Source: Clostridia bacterium (lineage in GTDB: Bacteria; Bacillota_A; Clostridia; Lachnospirales; Cellulosilyticaceae). From it: a stretch of 5,768 nucleotides of DNA. Made by a program: the position numbers and the translations under genes. The DNA lies in the NCBI GenBank assembly GCA_029239935.1, contig JARBTY010000192.1, positions 1 through 5,768 on the forward strand, in the 5' to 3' direction. Shown here piece after piece: positions 5,685 through 5,768 of this stretch; the stretch's first letter is position 1; every line of letters begins with the position of its first letter. The notes below the pieces were generated by a model. The model did not search any database and was not told the DNA's origin. It was given only the letters and a program-made list of their open reading frames with translations.

Positions 5685-5768
5685 ATGGAGATGGTAAGTG
5701 CAATTGTCCATCAGTTAACGCGTAACTTGACACCGGAGCAGATTGTAGAAAGCGGTTTTGACAAATAT
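5658..5768 (+). pseudogene. cotJC: CotJC (manganese-catalase-like spore coat protein), 5'-truncated by the prophage, continuing past the window
   Basis: A 37-codon open frame runs off the window end. From about 5667 it reads A-D-E-L-A-H-M-E-M-V-S-A-I-V-H-Q-L-T and continues T-P-E-Q-I-V-E-S-G-F-D-K-Y. This matches the middle of CotJC (typically G-T-E-E-[LF]-A-H-x-E-M ... T-P-E-x-[MI] ... A-G-[FL]-D-x-x-Y), a roughly 190-residue protein of the manganese-catalase ferritin-like family. The E-L-A-H motif supplies the Glu and His metal ligands of the first half of the di-manganese site. CotJC is made in the mother cell during sporulation, from the sigma-E-controlled cotJABC operon in Bacillus subtilis, and is a coat component. 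The N-terminal ~65 residues are missing: an in-frame stop at 5655-5657 precedes the fragment, and no ribosome site precedes the internal ATGs at 5685 and 5691. The missing half is expected at the other prophage end. Rescue by excision is an inference. Confidence 0.8.

Noticed and set aside
5621..5688. Imperfect direct repeat GACTAATT (5621-5628) and GACGAATT (5670-5677), each followed about ten bases later by ATGG, as candidate attachment-site duplication.
   Set aside because: The match is short and interrupted in AT-rich DNA, and an attachment-core duplicate should lie at the opposite prophage end, not 50 bases away.
5685..5768. Independent small gene starting at ATG 5685 or 5691.
   Set aside because: No ribosome site precedes either ATG, and CotJC similarity continues upstream of them through A-D-E-L-A-H, so these are internal methionines.

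Overview
This window is the right-hand end of a tailed-phage (siphovirus- or myovirus-like) prophage in a low-GC endospore-forming Firmicute, most likely a clostridial or Lachnospiraceae-type anaerobe. The base composition is AT-rich, Shine-Dalgarno sites are strong (AGGAGG type), the tail/lysis gene order matches Bacillus PBSX and clostridial prophages, and the final ~100 bases encode part of the sporulation protein CotJC. Species cannot be fixed from the sequence.

Layout. Bases 1-22 are probably the last codons of an upstream tail gene. Bases 35-2803 encode a 922-residue modular tail fibre / receptor-binding protein: baseplate-attachment N-terminus, two carbohydrate-binding-like beta modules, a YadA-head-type 14-residue repeat region and a beta-rich C-terminal tip. 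A 113-residue protein in the xkdW position and a 39-residue XkdX-like protein follow. After a 137-base gap holding a hairpin comes the lysis cassette: XhlA-like membrane protein (3417-3650), Hol44-type holin (3667-3942) and an M15-peptidase endolysin with a C-terminal peptidoglycan-binding domain (3935-4606). A strong terminator (4617-4652) closes this rightward late operon.

From 4651 to 5453 the minus strand carries a decayed cargo ('moron') gene with its own near-consensus promoter and a terminator just upstream. It encoded a zinc-ribbon, single-pass membrane protein and is broken by three frameshifts. Beyond it are about 150 bases of AT-rich DNA with short inverted repeats.

At about 5660 the plus strand abruptly becomes host coding sequence: an open frame running off the window end that reads as the middle of CotJC, the manganese-catalase-like spore coat protein, starting just before its E-x-x-H metal-ligand motif. 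The prophage attachment junction therefore lies inside cotJC. The lysogen carries a split spore coat gene, which raises the possibility that the element excises during sporulation to restore it, as known for interrupted sigK, spsM and spoVFB. The other prophage end and the recombinase are outside the window, so this remains a hypothesis.
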